This document shows, in pieces, positions 14,832-22,663 of a stretch of 64,000 nt of DNA. Numbering within the stretch: position 1 is the stretch's first letter; each line of letters starts with the position of its first letter. The stretch lies in assembly GCA_900467685.1 (NCBI GenBank), contig UBQX01000003.1:62001-126000 (forward strand), given 5' to 3'. This stretch comes from Hyphomicrobiales bacterium (lineage in GTDB: Bacteria > Pseudomonadota > Alphaproteobacteria > Rhizobiales > Rhizobiaceae). The notes beneath the pieces are model-generated. The model was given only the letters and a program-made list of their open reading frames with translations. It had not been told where the DNA came from and searched no databases. The position numbers and the translations under genes are program-made.

Positions 14832-15671
14832 TCATGCCGCCTGCAGCGCTGAATCCCCCCGCACCATCGCCCGGATGCGCTCGGCAATTGCCTGCTCCAC
14901 CGGATTGTAGACGATCATGTCGAGATCCGATCGCCCGTCGACGCCGAAGCTCGAATATTCCAGCTGGATTTCGCCGAGGATGGGATGGCGTATGGTCTTC
15001 ACGCCCTGCATATCCGCAATCACTTCGTTTTCCCGCCAGAGCGCGGCGAATTCGGGGCTGACGCGCGACAGTTCCTCGACCATTTCGCCAACCTCCGAGG
15101 CCGCACCCGCCCGGATGGCGTGGGCGCGGAACGAGCCGACCACAACGCGGGCCAGACCTTCCCAGTCGTGTTGCTTCTTTCGCCGCTCCGGATCGCAGAA
15201 CAGAAATCGCAGGATGTTGCGCTCGTTCGGCGGCAATTTGGAGTAATCCGTCAGCACGAGCGTTGCAGCCCGGTTCCAGCCGACGATCTGCCATGTCGCC
15301 GTCTTGATCATCGCCGGCCCGCTCTCGAAAAGGTCGAGCACGCGCTGCAGGCGCGGCGCGATCCCCTCGACCGAGGTGTAGCGCACCTCCGGAAGGCGGC
15401 CGAGCGCCAGCATGTACATATGTTCGCGCTCCGGCTCGGTCAGCATGAGGGCCTTGGCGATGCGGTTCAGCACATCGGCAGACGGCGCGCCGCCGCGTCC
15501 CTGTTCCAGCCAGGTGTACCAGGTGGTGCTGATGTTGGCGCGCTGCGCGACCTCCTCGCGGCGCAGGCCCGGTGTGCGGCGGCGGCCGGCAAAGCCGAGG
15601 GCTGCGGGGTCGAGGCGGCTGCGTCGATCCTTGAGAAAGGCGGCAAGAGATGTCAGTCCGGTGTCGGGCAT
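14832..15671 (-). CDS. XRE-type regulator with MmyB-like ligand-binding domain
   Basis: A 279-residue protein. The N-terminal HTH (about 1-75) carries RRTPGLRREEVAQRANIS and TWYTWLEQGRG, the hallmark of the HTH_31/MmyB-like family. The C-terminal part (about 100-270) is the MmyB-like domain, thought to bind small hydrophobic ligands. It is divergent from an SDR gene, an arrangement in which such regulators usually control the neighbour. The intergenic inverted repeat at 15687-15728 is a candidate binding site. Confidence 0.88.
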   Translation of the reverse strand: MPDTGLTSLAAFLKDRRSRLDPAALGFAGRRRTPGLRREEVAQRANISTTWYTWLEQGRGGAPSADVLNRIAKALMLTEPEREHMYMLALGRLPEVRYTSVEGIAPRLQRVLDLFESGPAMIKTATWQIVGWNRAATLVLTDYSKLPPNERNILRFLFCDPERRKKQHDWEGLARVVVGSFRAHAIRAGAASEVGEMVEELSRVSPEFAALWRENEVIADMQGVKTIRHPILGEIQLEYSSFGVDGRSDLDMIVYNPVEQAIAERIRAMVRGDSALQAA

Positions 15672-15686
15672 GGGCGATCCGATTAG

Positions 15687-15728
15687 CCATTATACCATGA
15701 TATCGTCACTACTTTACCAGCATAATGG
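15687..15728. promoter_or_regulatory. Inverted repeat between XRE regulator and SDR gene
   Basis: CCATTAT (15687-15693) and ATAATGG (15722-15728) are perfect inverted arms 28 bp apart, in an AT-rich stretch between the two divergent starts. Candidate operator of the XRE regulator. Confidence 0.35.
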
Positions 15729-15771
15729 GGAGACGCATAGAAGGCTTCTCTGACACTGAGGAGAAGCTGAC

Positions 15772-16659
15772 ATGCGAATTTTTCTGACAGGCGCCACCGG
15801 TTTCATTGGCTCCGCCGTCGTTCCGGAACTGCTGGCGGCGGGGCATTCCGTGGTTGGCGTCACGCGCTCGGATGACGGCGTGGCTGTGCTCGAAAAGGCG
15901 GGCGTCACCCCGTACCGCGGCACGCTGGAAGACCCGGAGGGATTGCGGGCCGGTGCCGAGGCGGCGGATGCGGTCATTCATCTTGCCTTCGACCACGACT
16001 TCTCGCGTTTCGTCGAGAATTGCGAAAAGGACCGGCGGGTGATTGCGGCGCTGGGCGCCGCGCTGGAAGGCTCGAGCCGGCCGCTGCTGATCACCTCCGG
16101 AACCGGTCTCGGCAGCGGCCATCACGGTGAGCTGGCCCGGGAGGATGTGACGAATTTCGACCATCCCAATCCGCGCATTGCCTCCGAACAGGCCGCAGAA
16201 GCACTTCTGGCACGGGGCGTCAATGTCTCGGTCGTTCGCCTGCCGCAGGTTCACGACACGCGCCGGCAGGGCCTGATTGCGCCGCTGATCGAGACTGCCC
16301 GCGCGAAAGGTGTTTCGGCTTATGTCGGCGAGGGCAAGAACCTCTGGCCCGCCGGGCATCTGTCGGATGTGGCGCGGCTCTATCGTCTGGCGATTGAACG
16401 CGCCGAGGCTGGCGCGCGCTACCATGCCGTGGGCGAGGCGGGGATCAGCGCGCGGGCCATTGCCGAGGCGCTCGGACGCGGGATGAAGCTGCCGGTTGCC
16501 TCGATCGCGCCGGAGAAGGCGGCCGAACATTTCGGCTGGATGGCTGGTTTCGTCGGTCTCGATTTTCCAGCTTCGAATGCGATCACACGGGAAAAGCTGG
16601 GCTGGACCCCGACCGGTCCTTCGCTGCTTTCTGATCTGGATGCTGCGCACTACGGCTGA
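15772..16659 (+). CDS. NAD(P)-dependent SDR/epimerase family oxidoreductase
   Basis: A 295-residue atypical short-chain dehydrogenase with an N-terminal Rossmann motif (MRIFLTGATGFIGSAVVPEL) and later conserved elements ITSGTGLGSG, VVRLPQVHDTRRQG and GHLSDVARLYRLAIE. It resembles the group often annotated as nucleoside-diphosphate-sugar epimerases that act on small carbonyl compounds; the substrate is unknown. Transcribed divergently from the XRE/MmyB-like regulator. The ATG at 15772 follows GAGGAGAAGCTGAC. Confidence 0.88.
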   Translation: MRIFLTGATGFIGSAVVPELLAAGHSVVGVTRSDDGVAVLEKAGVTPYRGTLEDPEGLRAGAEAADAVIHLAFDHDFSRFVENCEKDRRVIAALGAALEGSSRPLLITSGTGLGSGHHGELAREDVTNFDHPNPRIASEQAAEALLARGVNVSVVRLPQVHDTRRQGLIAPLIETARAKGVSAYVGEGKNLWPAGHLSDVARLYRLAIERAEAGARYHAVGEAGISARAIAEALGRGMKLPVASIAPEKAAEHFGWMAGFVGLDFPASNAITREKLGWTPTGPSLLSDLDAAHYG

Positions 16660-16689
16660 GCTACGCAGTCGCCGACGGTGGTAGGCAAG

Positions 16690-16712
16690 ACCGGGCCGCA
16701 ACCTGGCCCGGT
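16690..16712. terminator. Stem-loop between convergent SDR and GST genes
   Basis: ACCGGGCC and GGCCCGGT form a perfect 8-bp stem with a 7-nt loop (GCAACCT) in the gap between two convergent genes. No T-run follows on either strand, so intrinsic termination is only probable. Confidence 0.45.
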
Positions 16713-16738
16713 CCGATCTCTGCGATCCTGCGACGGTC

Positions 16739-17398
16739 TTACCGAGTCGCTTGAGCTTCATCCGCCGCTGCGAAATGCGCCAGTTGATCCGCATGGGCCT
16801 TCTGAAATGCCGGGCGGGCGACGCTCCGCTCGACATAGGCCTTGCAGGCCGGATAGCCCTCCAGCTTGCCGAAGCGGTCCATCAGGCGCAGCACATCGGC
16901 CATGAGGATATCGGCAACGGTGAAGCGGTTCGCGACGAGCCAGTCGTGCTGTGACAATACCGCTTCCATTCGCTTCAGCCGCAGATCGACAAAATTGTCG
17001 AAGAAGGGCCATGCGGGGTTATCGCCGTCGAAGCCGCTGAACTTCATGATCGACCAGGGCTGCGTCGCCGCCTCGACTGAGGCCAGCGCCGCAATGACCC
17101 ATTCGCGGACTTCGCTGCGTCCCTTGATGTCGCCCGGCATGAGGGCCTCGCTCTTCTCCGCGACGTGGAGTAACATGGCGCCGCTTTCGAAGACCGAAAG
17201 ATCGCCATCCGTGAGCCAGGGAACCTGACCGAAGGGCTGGTGAGCGATGTGGTCGGGGCCGCGCTCCTTGAAGGAAACAGAGGCAACGCGATAGGGAAGG
17301 CCGGCTTCCTCCAGCGCCCAGCGCAGGCGCAGGTCGCGAACAAAGCCGCGCGGCGGCTCGGGCACCCAATCATAGGTATAGAGAACGATGTCCTGCAT
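16739..17398 (-). CDS. Glutathione S-transferase family protein
   Basis: A 219-residue GST with an N-terminal thioredoxin-like domain (about 1-85; FGQVPWLTDGDLSVFESGAM contains the cis-Pro and the Glu-Ser glutathione-binding pair) and a C-terminal all-helical domain (about 95-210; NRFTVADILMADVLRLM has the N-capping box). It conjugates or otherwise uses glutathione on unknown substrates. It follows a VOC-family gene after 13 bp on the same strand and is probably co-transcribed with it. Confidence 0.9.
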   Translation of the reverse strand: MQDIVLYTYDWVPEPPRGFVRDLRLRWALEEAGLPYRVASVSFKERGPDHIAHQPFGQVPWLTDGDLSVFESGAMLLHVAEKSEALMPGDIKGRSEVREWVIAALASVEAATQPWSIMKFSGFDGDNPAWPFFDNFVDLRLKRMEAVLSQHDWLVANRFTVADILMADVLRLMDRFGKLEGYPACKAYVERSVARPAFQKAHADQLAHFAAADEAQATR

Positions 17399-17411
17399 GC
17401 GAAGACCTCCT

Positions 17412-17885
17412 TCAGCCGGCGGCGGCGCGTTCGAGGCCGGCGATGTCGATCTTGCCCATCTTGAGCATCGCGTCCGTCACCCGTTTGGCGACATCGTGGT
17501 CCGGCCCCATCATCAACTCGCCAAGGCGCTTTGCCGTGATTTGCCAGGAGAGGCCCCAGCGGTCGCGCAGCCAGCCGCAGGGTTCGTAGGAGCCGCCGTC
17601 GCCCAGCTTTTCCCAGAGATGATCGATCTGGGCCTGATCGTCACAGGAGACAAGGATGGAGAAGGAATGGTTAAAGCTGTCGAGGGGCCCGGCTTCGATG
17701 GCCATGTAGCGCTGGTCGGCGAGATGGAAGGCGGCGATCTGCACGCTGCCGGCGGGACCGGAGGGCGTGTCGCCGGGGATCGGTGTGATCCAGTCGATGC
17801 CGGAACCGGGGATCAGGTCCACATAGGTCGCCAGCGCCTCGCGCATGCCCTTTTCGAACCACAAATGTTGCGTGACGGTGGTCAT
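17412..17885 (-). CDS. VOC superfamily protein (PhnB-like, 3-demethylubiquinone methyltransferase fold)
   Basis: A 157-residue protein of the glyoxalase/VOC fold, PhnB-like branch: QHLWFEKGMREALATYVDL near the start and LRDRWGLSWQITAKRLGEL in the middle, where DRWGLSWQI is the family signature. Older annotations call it 3-demethylubiquinone-9 3-methyltransferase, which is probably wrong; the true reaction is unknown. It is the first gene of a two-gene operon with the GST. A perfect inverted repeat lies 20 bp upstream of the ATG. Confidence 0.87.
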   Translation of the reverse strand: MTTVTQHLWFEKGMREALATYVDLIPGSGIDWITPIPGDTPSGPAGSVQIAAFHLADQRYMAIEAGPLDSFNHSFSILVSCDDQAQIDHLWEKLGDGGSYEPCGWLRDRWGLSWQITAKRLGELMMGPDHDVAKRVTDAMLKMGKIDIAGLERAAAG

Positions 17886-17904
17886 GGGTGTCTCTCCTCC
17901 TTGT

Positions 17905-17924
17905 GTTTATAGGTTGATATAAAC
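17905..17924. promoter_or_regulatory. Inverted repeat upstream of the VOC-GST operon
   Basis: GTTTATA-N6-TATAAAC is a perfect 7-bp inverted repeat 20 bp before the VOC start. AT-rich repeats of this form are typical ArsR- or MarR-type operators; no such regulator is adjacent. Confidence 0.5.
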
Positions 17925-18020
17925 GTAATTGCGGAGCATGTCTATCATGTGGCGTCGAAGGGGAAGGTTCGTTTTCTCGCTGCGGGTGTGATATCAAGGA
18001 TGTAACGATGGGAGATAACT

Positions 18021-18218
18021 ATGCCTAAAGTTGTCCTTTCTACTGATGACGGAAAGCCAGACGAGAGGGGTGAGGGCGGCGTTCAGTTCGATGAATGCCA
18101 AGACACGCCGACCCCACAAACGGATATCGAAGGTGCTGCGCTTGGTCCCAAAAGGCGTCGCGTACCGACAATCGAATGGATTGTCGCCGAGATGGAACGA
18201 CTTGGCTTGGAGAACTAG
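18021..18218 (+). CDS. Small hypothetical protein (65 aa)
   Basis: A 65-residue acidic protein beginning MPKVVLSTDDGKPDERGEGG and ending PTIEWIVAEMERLGLEN. The ATG is preceded by GGGAG at a good distance (GATGGGAGATAACT). No domain is recognised; the C-terminal part may form a helix. It is isolated between the VOC operon and the LysE exporter. The ribosome binding site is the main support, so it may not be real. Confidence 0.4.
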   Translation: MPKVVLSTDDGKPDERGEGGVQFDECQDTPTPQTDIEGAALGPKRRRVPTIEWIVAEMERLGLEN

Positions 18219-18338
18219 CCGCCTACCGTCGACTGGGGACCGGACGTCGGTTCTGAGCGCTTCTACGATTTCGAGTGAAGTGCTTGCGCCCTGCAATCTT
18301 GTCACCCTCACAATGAAGACATTGCCGCCTCTGGAAAA

Positions 18339-18362
18339 ATAGGTCAGCATTGCTGACATAAA
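18339..18362 (+). promoter_or_regulatory. 24-bp motif upstream of the LysE exporter, shared with 38626
   Basis: The core GTCAGCA-T-TGCTGAC (18343-18357) is a perfect inverted repeat flanked by ATAG and ATAAA. The same 24 bases occur with two transitions at 38626-38649, upstream of an aminotransferase. The motif ends 14 bp before the exporter ATG and runs into TAAAAT, a possible -10 box, so a bound protein would block transcription. No regulator is adjacent. Confidence 0.6.
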
Positions 18363-18376
18363 ATTCCGGAGGAAAC

Positions 18377-18976
18377 ATGTCCTATCAAACATTTCTGGCG
18401 CTGCTCGTCTTTGCCTTCACCTCCTCGGTCACGCCGGGGCCGAACAATATGATGTTGCTGACCTCGGGGGTGAATTTTGGGTTCCGGCGGACGATCCCGC
18501 ATATTCTCGGCATCGAGGTGGGTTTCGCTACGCTGATCCTCGCGGTGGGGCTGGGGCTCGGGGCGCTTTTTTCGGCCGAGCCGCGGCTTTATCTCGTGTT
18601 GAAGGTTCTGGGCGGCGGGTATCTGTTGTGGATCGCCTGGCATATTGCCACGACGCGCAGTCTCGCCGAGGCGAAGGGCGATGCCGAGGCGCGGCCGATG
18701 ACATTGGCTCAAGCCGCACTGTTTCAGGCGGTCAATCCGAAGGCCTGGGTCATGGCGGGTGGGGCGGTCGCTGCCTATCAGGCACCGGATGCGTACATTC
18801 GCGATTCATTCCTGATTGTCCTTGCCTTCATGTCGGTCGGCATATTCTGCACGGCCGCCTGGGCGGGCTTTGGCACGGGCCTGAAGGGCTGGCTTGCCGA
18901 CCCGCGCCGGCTGCGCGTGTTCAACATCACAATGGCGGTCCTGCTGGTGCTGAGCCTCTGGCCGATGCTGAAGTGA
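18377..18976 (+). CDS. LysE/RhtB family amino acid exporter
   Basis: A 199-residue membrane protein with five to six helices. It carries the family signature near the start, TSSVTPGPNNMMLLTSGVNF, and FQAVNPKAWVMAGGA in the middle. LysE/RhtB proteins export amino acids or their analogues. The ATG follows GGAGGA at 18368-18373. A palindromic motif sits directly upstream and is shared with an aminotransferase gene 20 kb away, hinting that both handle the same amino acid, which is inference. Confidence 0.92.
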   Translation: MSYQTFLALLVFAFTSSVTPGPNNMMLLTSGVNFGFRRTIPHILGIEVGFATLILAVGLGLGALFSAEPRLYLVLKVLGGGYLLWIAWHIATTRSLAEAKGDAEARPMTLAQAALFQAVNPKAWVMAGGAVAAYQAPDAYIRDSFLIVLAFMSVGIFCTAAWAGFGTGLKGWLADPRRLRVFNITMAVLLVLSLWPMLK

Positions 18977-18983
18977 CCACCGG

Positions 18984-19754
18984 TCAGGCCGGCTGGAACT
19001 GGCGATAACAGAGATCGGCGACGGCGCGCAGTGCTTCGCGGCTGATCTCGCCGCTGACCGCATAGGCAAGCCCATTGTCCATCCAGTAGAGCGTTTCGAC
19101 CGCTCCGTTGGAGGCAAACTGGAAGGCGGTTTCGTTCTTCTTCGCCGTTCTGCCGAGAAGAAGGGTAAGCCGTTTGCCGCTCTTGTCCTCATACATCAGA
19201 AGCGCGCCAGCCACGCCATCGACCGGGACCAGACGTCCGCCGACCAGCGTGTAGCCAGCCGAGGCGAGGTCGGGCGCGACGATCTTCTCGCCCAGCCGCT
19301 TGCCGAGCCAGGCAACGAGGTGATCCTTTTCGCCTGCCCAGACTTCCACCGGATGACGTACTTCCCGGGCATAGATCGCATAGGCCTCGCTTGCCTGTTT
19401 GAAGATCGGGGTGGCGGTCGCCGGGGCGCCGAGCAACGAGGGAAGCCCAAGACCGGTTGCCGTGCCGAGCGCGAAGAGCAGCACGGCGGCAGCAGCGCGA
19501 AGCGGCAGTCGCTCAAGGATCGGTCGCCGAGCCTGAACGGCCAGCAGTGCGGCATCCTCCGGGCGCGTCGTGGCATAGGGTGCGAACATGTCCCGGATCG
19601 CCGCATTCTGGCTCCGCCAGGCGGCGACGCGGGCGGCGTCTTCCGGATGTTCAGCAAGCCAGGTCTCGACACGCGCCGCATCATCCACTGCCATATGGCC
19701 GTCGGCATAGGCGTGGAGATCGTTTTCGGTCACGGGGTTGAGAGCGTCACTCAT
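18984..19754 (-). CDS. Membrane anti-sigma factor
   Basis: A 256-residue protein. The N-terminal cytoplasmic domain (about 1-75) has the anti-sigma pattern NDLHAYADGHMAVDDAARVE and then WLAEHPEDAARVAAWR. A transmembrane helix follows (about 87-105, AAAVLLFALGTATGLGLP), then a periplasmic domain of 150 residues. No Cys pair is present, so it is not a zinc-type (ZAS) factor. It presumably sequesters the ECF sigma factor encoded upstream; its ATG overlaps that stop codon by 4 bp. Confidence 0.85.
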   Translation of the reverse strand: MSDALNPVTENDLHAYADGHMAVDDAARVETWLAEHPEDAARVAAWRSQNAAIRDMFAPYATTRPEDAALLAVQARRPILERLPLRAAAAVLLFALGTATGLGLPSLLGAPATATPIFKQASEAYAIYAREVRHPVEVWAGEKDHLVAWLGKRLGEKIVAPDLASAGYTLVGGRLVPVDGVAGALLMYEDKSGKRLTLLLGRTAKKNETAFQFASNGAVETLYWMDNGLAYAVSGEISREALRAVADLCYRQFQPA

Positions 19755-20305
19755 TCGCTTCTCCGCATTGGTATGACATTGTCGGCCTCGAGAATACGGG
19801 CGATCTGCGCGCGGGCGCGGGTAAGACGCGACATCACCGTGCCTTCGGGGATTTGCAACAGGCTTGCTACCTCGCGATAGCTCATGCTTTCGACGACGAC
19901 CAGCATCAAGACGGCGCGGAAATCCGGCGCGAGGCTATCGATGGCCGCAACCAGTTTCCTCCGTTCCAGCGGATCGCCGGGTGGCGCAAGCGTGGAGGGC
20001 ACGTCTTGCGCATCATCCAGCGGTGCGGTGCGGCGGCGCGTGGCGCGGGCCGTGTCGTTGCGATAGAGGTTCGTCATGATGGAAAAGGCCCAGGCCTTGA
20101 GGCTGCCGCCCGACCATTGGCCGCGCTTGACCAGCGCCCGTTCCAGGCTGTCCTGCAACAGGTCCTCGCCGTCGACATCTGAGCGGGTGAGCGAACGCGC
20201 ATAGCGGCGAAGCGACGGCATGAGGTCTAGCATGCCACGCTCGAAGCTTGGGGTCCCCGCATCGCCGGAACCCCTCTCATTGTGGCGATCAGGGCTTCGC
20301 GACAT
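19751..20305 (-). CDS. ECF RNA polymerase sigma factor
   Basis: A 184-residue protein with region 2 (LTRSDVDGEDLLQDSLERAL and AFSIMTNLYRND) and region 4 (VLMLVVVESMSYREVASLLQ, then IPEGTVMSRLTRARAQI, a helix-turn-helix). It directs transcription from its own class of promoters in response to a signal relayed by the anti-sigma factor encoded next. The start overlaps the end of the secreted-protein gene by 17 bp. A candidate autoregulated promoter is at 20718-20745. Confidence 0.92.
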   Translation of the reverse strand: MSRSPDRHNERGSGDAGTPSFERGMLDLMPSLRRYARSLTRSDVDGEDLLQDSLERALVKRGQWSGGSLKAWAFSIMTNLYRNDTARATRRRTAPLDDAQDVPSTLAPPGDPLERRKLVAAIDSLAPDFRAVLMLVVVESMSYREVASLLQIPEGTVMSRLTRARAQIARILEADNVIPMRRSE

Positions 20306-20660
20306 CCCAGACGCCCTTCACGCCATCGCCGGTCGTGTCGCCCTTCTTGGTGTCCTTGACCCAGAAATAGAGCGGCATGCCGTCCTTGGCCCATTGCTTT
20401 CCACCATCCTTGCGGTCCACGATCGAATAGGCGCCTTCGGCCTTCGCGCCTGCGGCTGCCATGTAGGGCGGCCAGTTCTGGGCGCAGGCTTCGTAGCAGT
20501 TGGACGTATCCTTCTTGTCGTTCTTGAAGGTGTAAAGCGTCATGCCGTTCTCGCCCGCCAGAACCTCACCCTTGTCCGTCTTCACGGTGATGGTCGGCTG
20601 AGCATAGGCGATGGAGGCGCCGGCGGCAAAGAGAAGCGTCAGGATCAGTCTCGTCTTCAT
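20289..20660 (-). CDS. COG4315 secreted repeat protein (Yx(FWY)xxD motif)
   Basis: A 123-residue secreted protein. A signal peptide (about 1-20, ending AYAQ) precedes two related repeats containing LYTFKND and LYFWVKD, both matching Yx[FWY]xxD, plus SNCYEACAQNWPPY. Members of this family (PF03640, COG4315) are often predicted lipoproteins; here there is no lipobox Cys. Its role is unknown, but it recurs beside ECF sigma/anti-sigma pairs. The ATG at 20660 follows GGGAGAACACC; the frame upstream lacks signal-peptide character. Confidence 0.85.
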   Translation of the reverse strand: MKTRLILTLLFAAGASIAYAQPTITVKTDKGEVLAGENGMTLYTFKNDKKDTSNCYEACAQNWPPYMAAAGAKAEGAYSIVDRKDGGKQWAKDGMPLYFWVKDTKKGDTTGDGVKGVWDVAKP

Positions 20661-20717
20661 GGTGTTCTCCCAGGGTTCAGGTCCTCGCGAGCCGTCTCGA
20701 GGCTGCGGACGGGAGTG

Positions 20718-20745
20718 AGACAATCGAGCGGCGGGATTTATTCCC
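20718..20745 (-). promoter_or_regulatory. Candidate ECF-type promoter of the secreted protein-sigma-anti-sigma operon
   Basis: On the minus strand, GGGAATAAA (20745-20737) and GTCT (20721-20718) are separated by 15 bp, located 58 bp before the first gene. The GGAA-type -35 and short GTC-type -10 have ECF promoter character, consistent with autoregulation. Note that GGGAATAAATCCC is also palindromic. Confidence 0.45.
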
Positions 20746-20769
20746 GACTTTGCGAAATTATTTCCGTGG

Positions 20770-21258
20770 TCAGAAGAGTCGGCCGAGATCGGGCTTGTTC
20801 AGCATCAGCCAGATGATGGCCAGCACAGCCGCGAAGGCCGGGAAGCCGCAGGCGAACCAGATGCGGTAGAGCTTCTGGTAACGGCTGGGCAGGGCCGCGT
20901 TTTCGGCTGCAGCCTGCCGGGCGAGATCGCGCATCTGCATCTGGATGCGGACAACCGGCAACCAGAAGAGGCCGGCGATCACGTAAAGGACGATTGAATA
21001 GAAGATCCAGCCTTCGCCGAGCGGCCAGCCGGTGCGCAACGCCAGCGCAACTCCGGTGACCGGCTGGAGGATGACGGCGGTGGCGGTGAAGAGGAGGTCT
21101 GCCAGCACGACGGTCGAGGCGACGTGTGCAATCAGCGTTGCATTGCGCGTGCCGTTGGCGATGACCATGAAGAAGGCGATGCCGGCGCCGGTGCCGAGCA
21201 GAACGGTCGCGCCGATGATGTGCAGGAAGATGAGGATTGAATCGAGGTCGATTTCCAT
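20770..21258 (-). CDS. DUF2269 family integral membrane protein
   Basis: A 162-residue protein with four hydrophobic helices (about 8-30, 45-68, 80-103 and 135-155) and early SILIFLHIIGATVLLGTGAG, where the conserved His is typical of DUF2269. Function is unknown. Its ATG overlaps the stop of the SDR-DoxX gene upstream (ATGA at 21258), so the two are co-transcribed and possibly act together in the membrane. Confidence 0.85.
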   Translation of the reverse strand: MEIDLDSILIFLHIIGATVLLGTGAGIAFFMVIANGTRNATLIAHVASTVVLADLLFTATAVILQPVTGVALALRTGWPLGEGWIFYSIVLYVIAGLFWLPVVRIQMQMRDLARQAAAENAALPSRYQKLYRIWFACGFPAFAAVLAIIWLMLNKPDLGRLF

Positions 21259-22535
21259 CAGCGTTCATCCAGAATGGCGAGCGCTGCGAGTGTCAGCACA
21301 AGCGAAGGTACGGTCTTCACCATCGGGCCGAGCGGGTCGAGCCAGAGGGCGGGCTCCATGACGACGGAGCCGGCGAGATAGCCGAAGGTGACGCCGATCA
21401 TGCCCCACAGTGCGAGGCGGGTCTTGGGGCGATAGAGCACGGCGAGACCAAGGGCGATATCCATGAGGCAGGTCACCAAGGTGAGGACCAGCGCTGCCGT
21501 TTGGCCCATAAAAGGCTCGAAATGACCTGCAGCGCGTGAAGGATCGAGAAGCGGCACGATCCCCGAGACGAGCCAGAAGGCCGAAAGGCAGAAGAAGATC
21601 AGGGGCTTCAGCAAATAGAGCCGTGCGAACCAAAGGTCCTGAACGCCTGCCGGGTTGCGGGCGAGGAAGGCGGATGCTGGTTCGGGCGGGAAGGGCGGCT
21701 CGGCTTCGCCAGAACCGACGCCGTGACGCATGACCTGCATGGCGGTAGAGCGCAGAGGCGAGCGCCAGCCGAGCCAGCCGAGGGCATCGGCGATCGCCGA
21801 CACTGGTGCTGCCGCGAAGGCCGGGAGACCGAGGACAGGGGCGGGCGGCAGGCCGAGCCAGGCACGATGCTCGGTCACCAGGCTTGCGAGCGTCTGACCC
21901 TCTGTCGCGAGCGTCAGATCGGAGCCGCTGGGGATTTCACCGGACATTGCCAGCGACACGGTGCGGGCGACATCGTCCAGCGTCACCGTTGAAACGGGGC
22001 TTTCAGCGTGGACCAGCGGGAGCACCATGGGAAGCGCGGCGAGTGCGCGCAGGAGTGCCGTGCCGCCGAAGGCGTTGCGGCCTATGACAAGTGCGGGGCG
22101 CAGGATGACATGGGAGAGCCCGCTGGTCGCCAGGGCCTCGTCGGCCGCGCGCTTGGTGGCGAGGAATTCGGTCTTCCCGGAGGGACCGGTCGTGTCGGCG
22201 GAAATCTGGACGATCAGTTTGATGCCGGCGGCCTTGGCGGCAGCATGGAGCGTGAGTTGCGCGCGGGTCTGCACGTCTTTCAGATTGTCGCTCAGTCCGT
22301 CCTGCAGCGCGCCGGCGCAATTGACGACCACATCCTGATGCGTGAGCAGAGCGTTCCAGCCTTCTGCGGTCAGGAGGCTGCCTAGGTCGGCGCGGACCCA
22401 GGAAATCTGCGGCATGCGGGCGGCAAGGCGCGCTGTCTCGCGGCCAAGGCCGGTGACGGCGTGGCCTTCGGCGGCGAGCTTTGCGGCGATATGCGAACCG
22501 ATGAAGCCGGTTGCGCCCAGAATCAGGATGTTCAT
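21258..22535 (-). CDS. SDR oxidoreductase fused to a DoxX-like membrane domain
   Basis: A 425-residue two-domain protein. The N-terminal atypical SDR (about 1-290) has the NAD(P) motif ILGATGFIGSHIAAKL and the conserved VNCAGALQDGLSDN. The C-terminal 130 residues form four hydrophobic helices of the DoxX-like type (LYLLKPLIFFCLSAFWLVSG onward). The architecture is seen in proteobacteria but its reaction is unknown. It heads an operon with the DUF2269 protein, with a 4-bp overlap, and is divergent from a RecD-like helicase. Confidence 0.87.
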   Translation of the reverse strand: MNILILGATGFIGSHIAAKLAAEGHAVTGLGRETARLAARMPQISWVRADLGSLLTAEGWNALLTHQDVVVNCAGALQDGLSDNLKDVQTRAQLTLHAAAKAAGIKLIVQISADTTGPSGKTEFLATKRAADEALATSGLSHVILRPALVIGRNAFGGTALLRALAALPMVLPLVHAESPVSTVTLDDVARTVSLAMSGEIPSGSDLTLATEGQTLASLVTEHRAWLGLPPAPVLGLPAFAAAPVSAIADALGWLGWRSPLRSTAMQVMRHGVGSGEAEPPFPPEPASAFLARNPAGVQDLWFARLYLLKPLIFFCLSAFWLVSGIVPLLDPSRAAGHFEPFMGQTAALVLTLVTCLMDIALGLAVLYRPKTRLALWGMIGVTFGYLAGSVVMEPALWLDPLGPMVKTVPSLVLTLAALAILDER

Positions 22536-22663
22536 GATGCAAGCCTATGTCGGCGTGGGCAGCAAACCAAGCGTGGCGGATGATCGCGGTAAACGCCTGC
22601 GGCCTATTGCCGGCCACGTTTTGTTCTTGCCTTCTCCCCTCGAATCCTGCCATGCCGGGTCCC

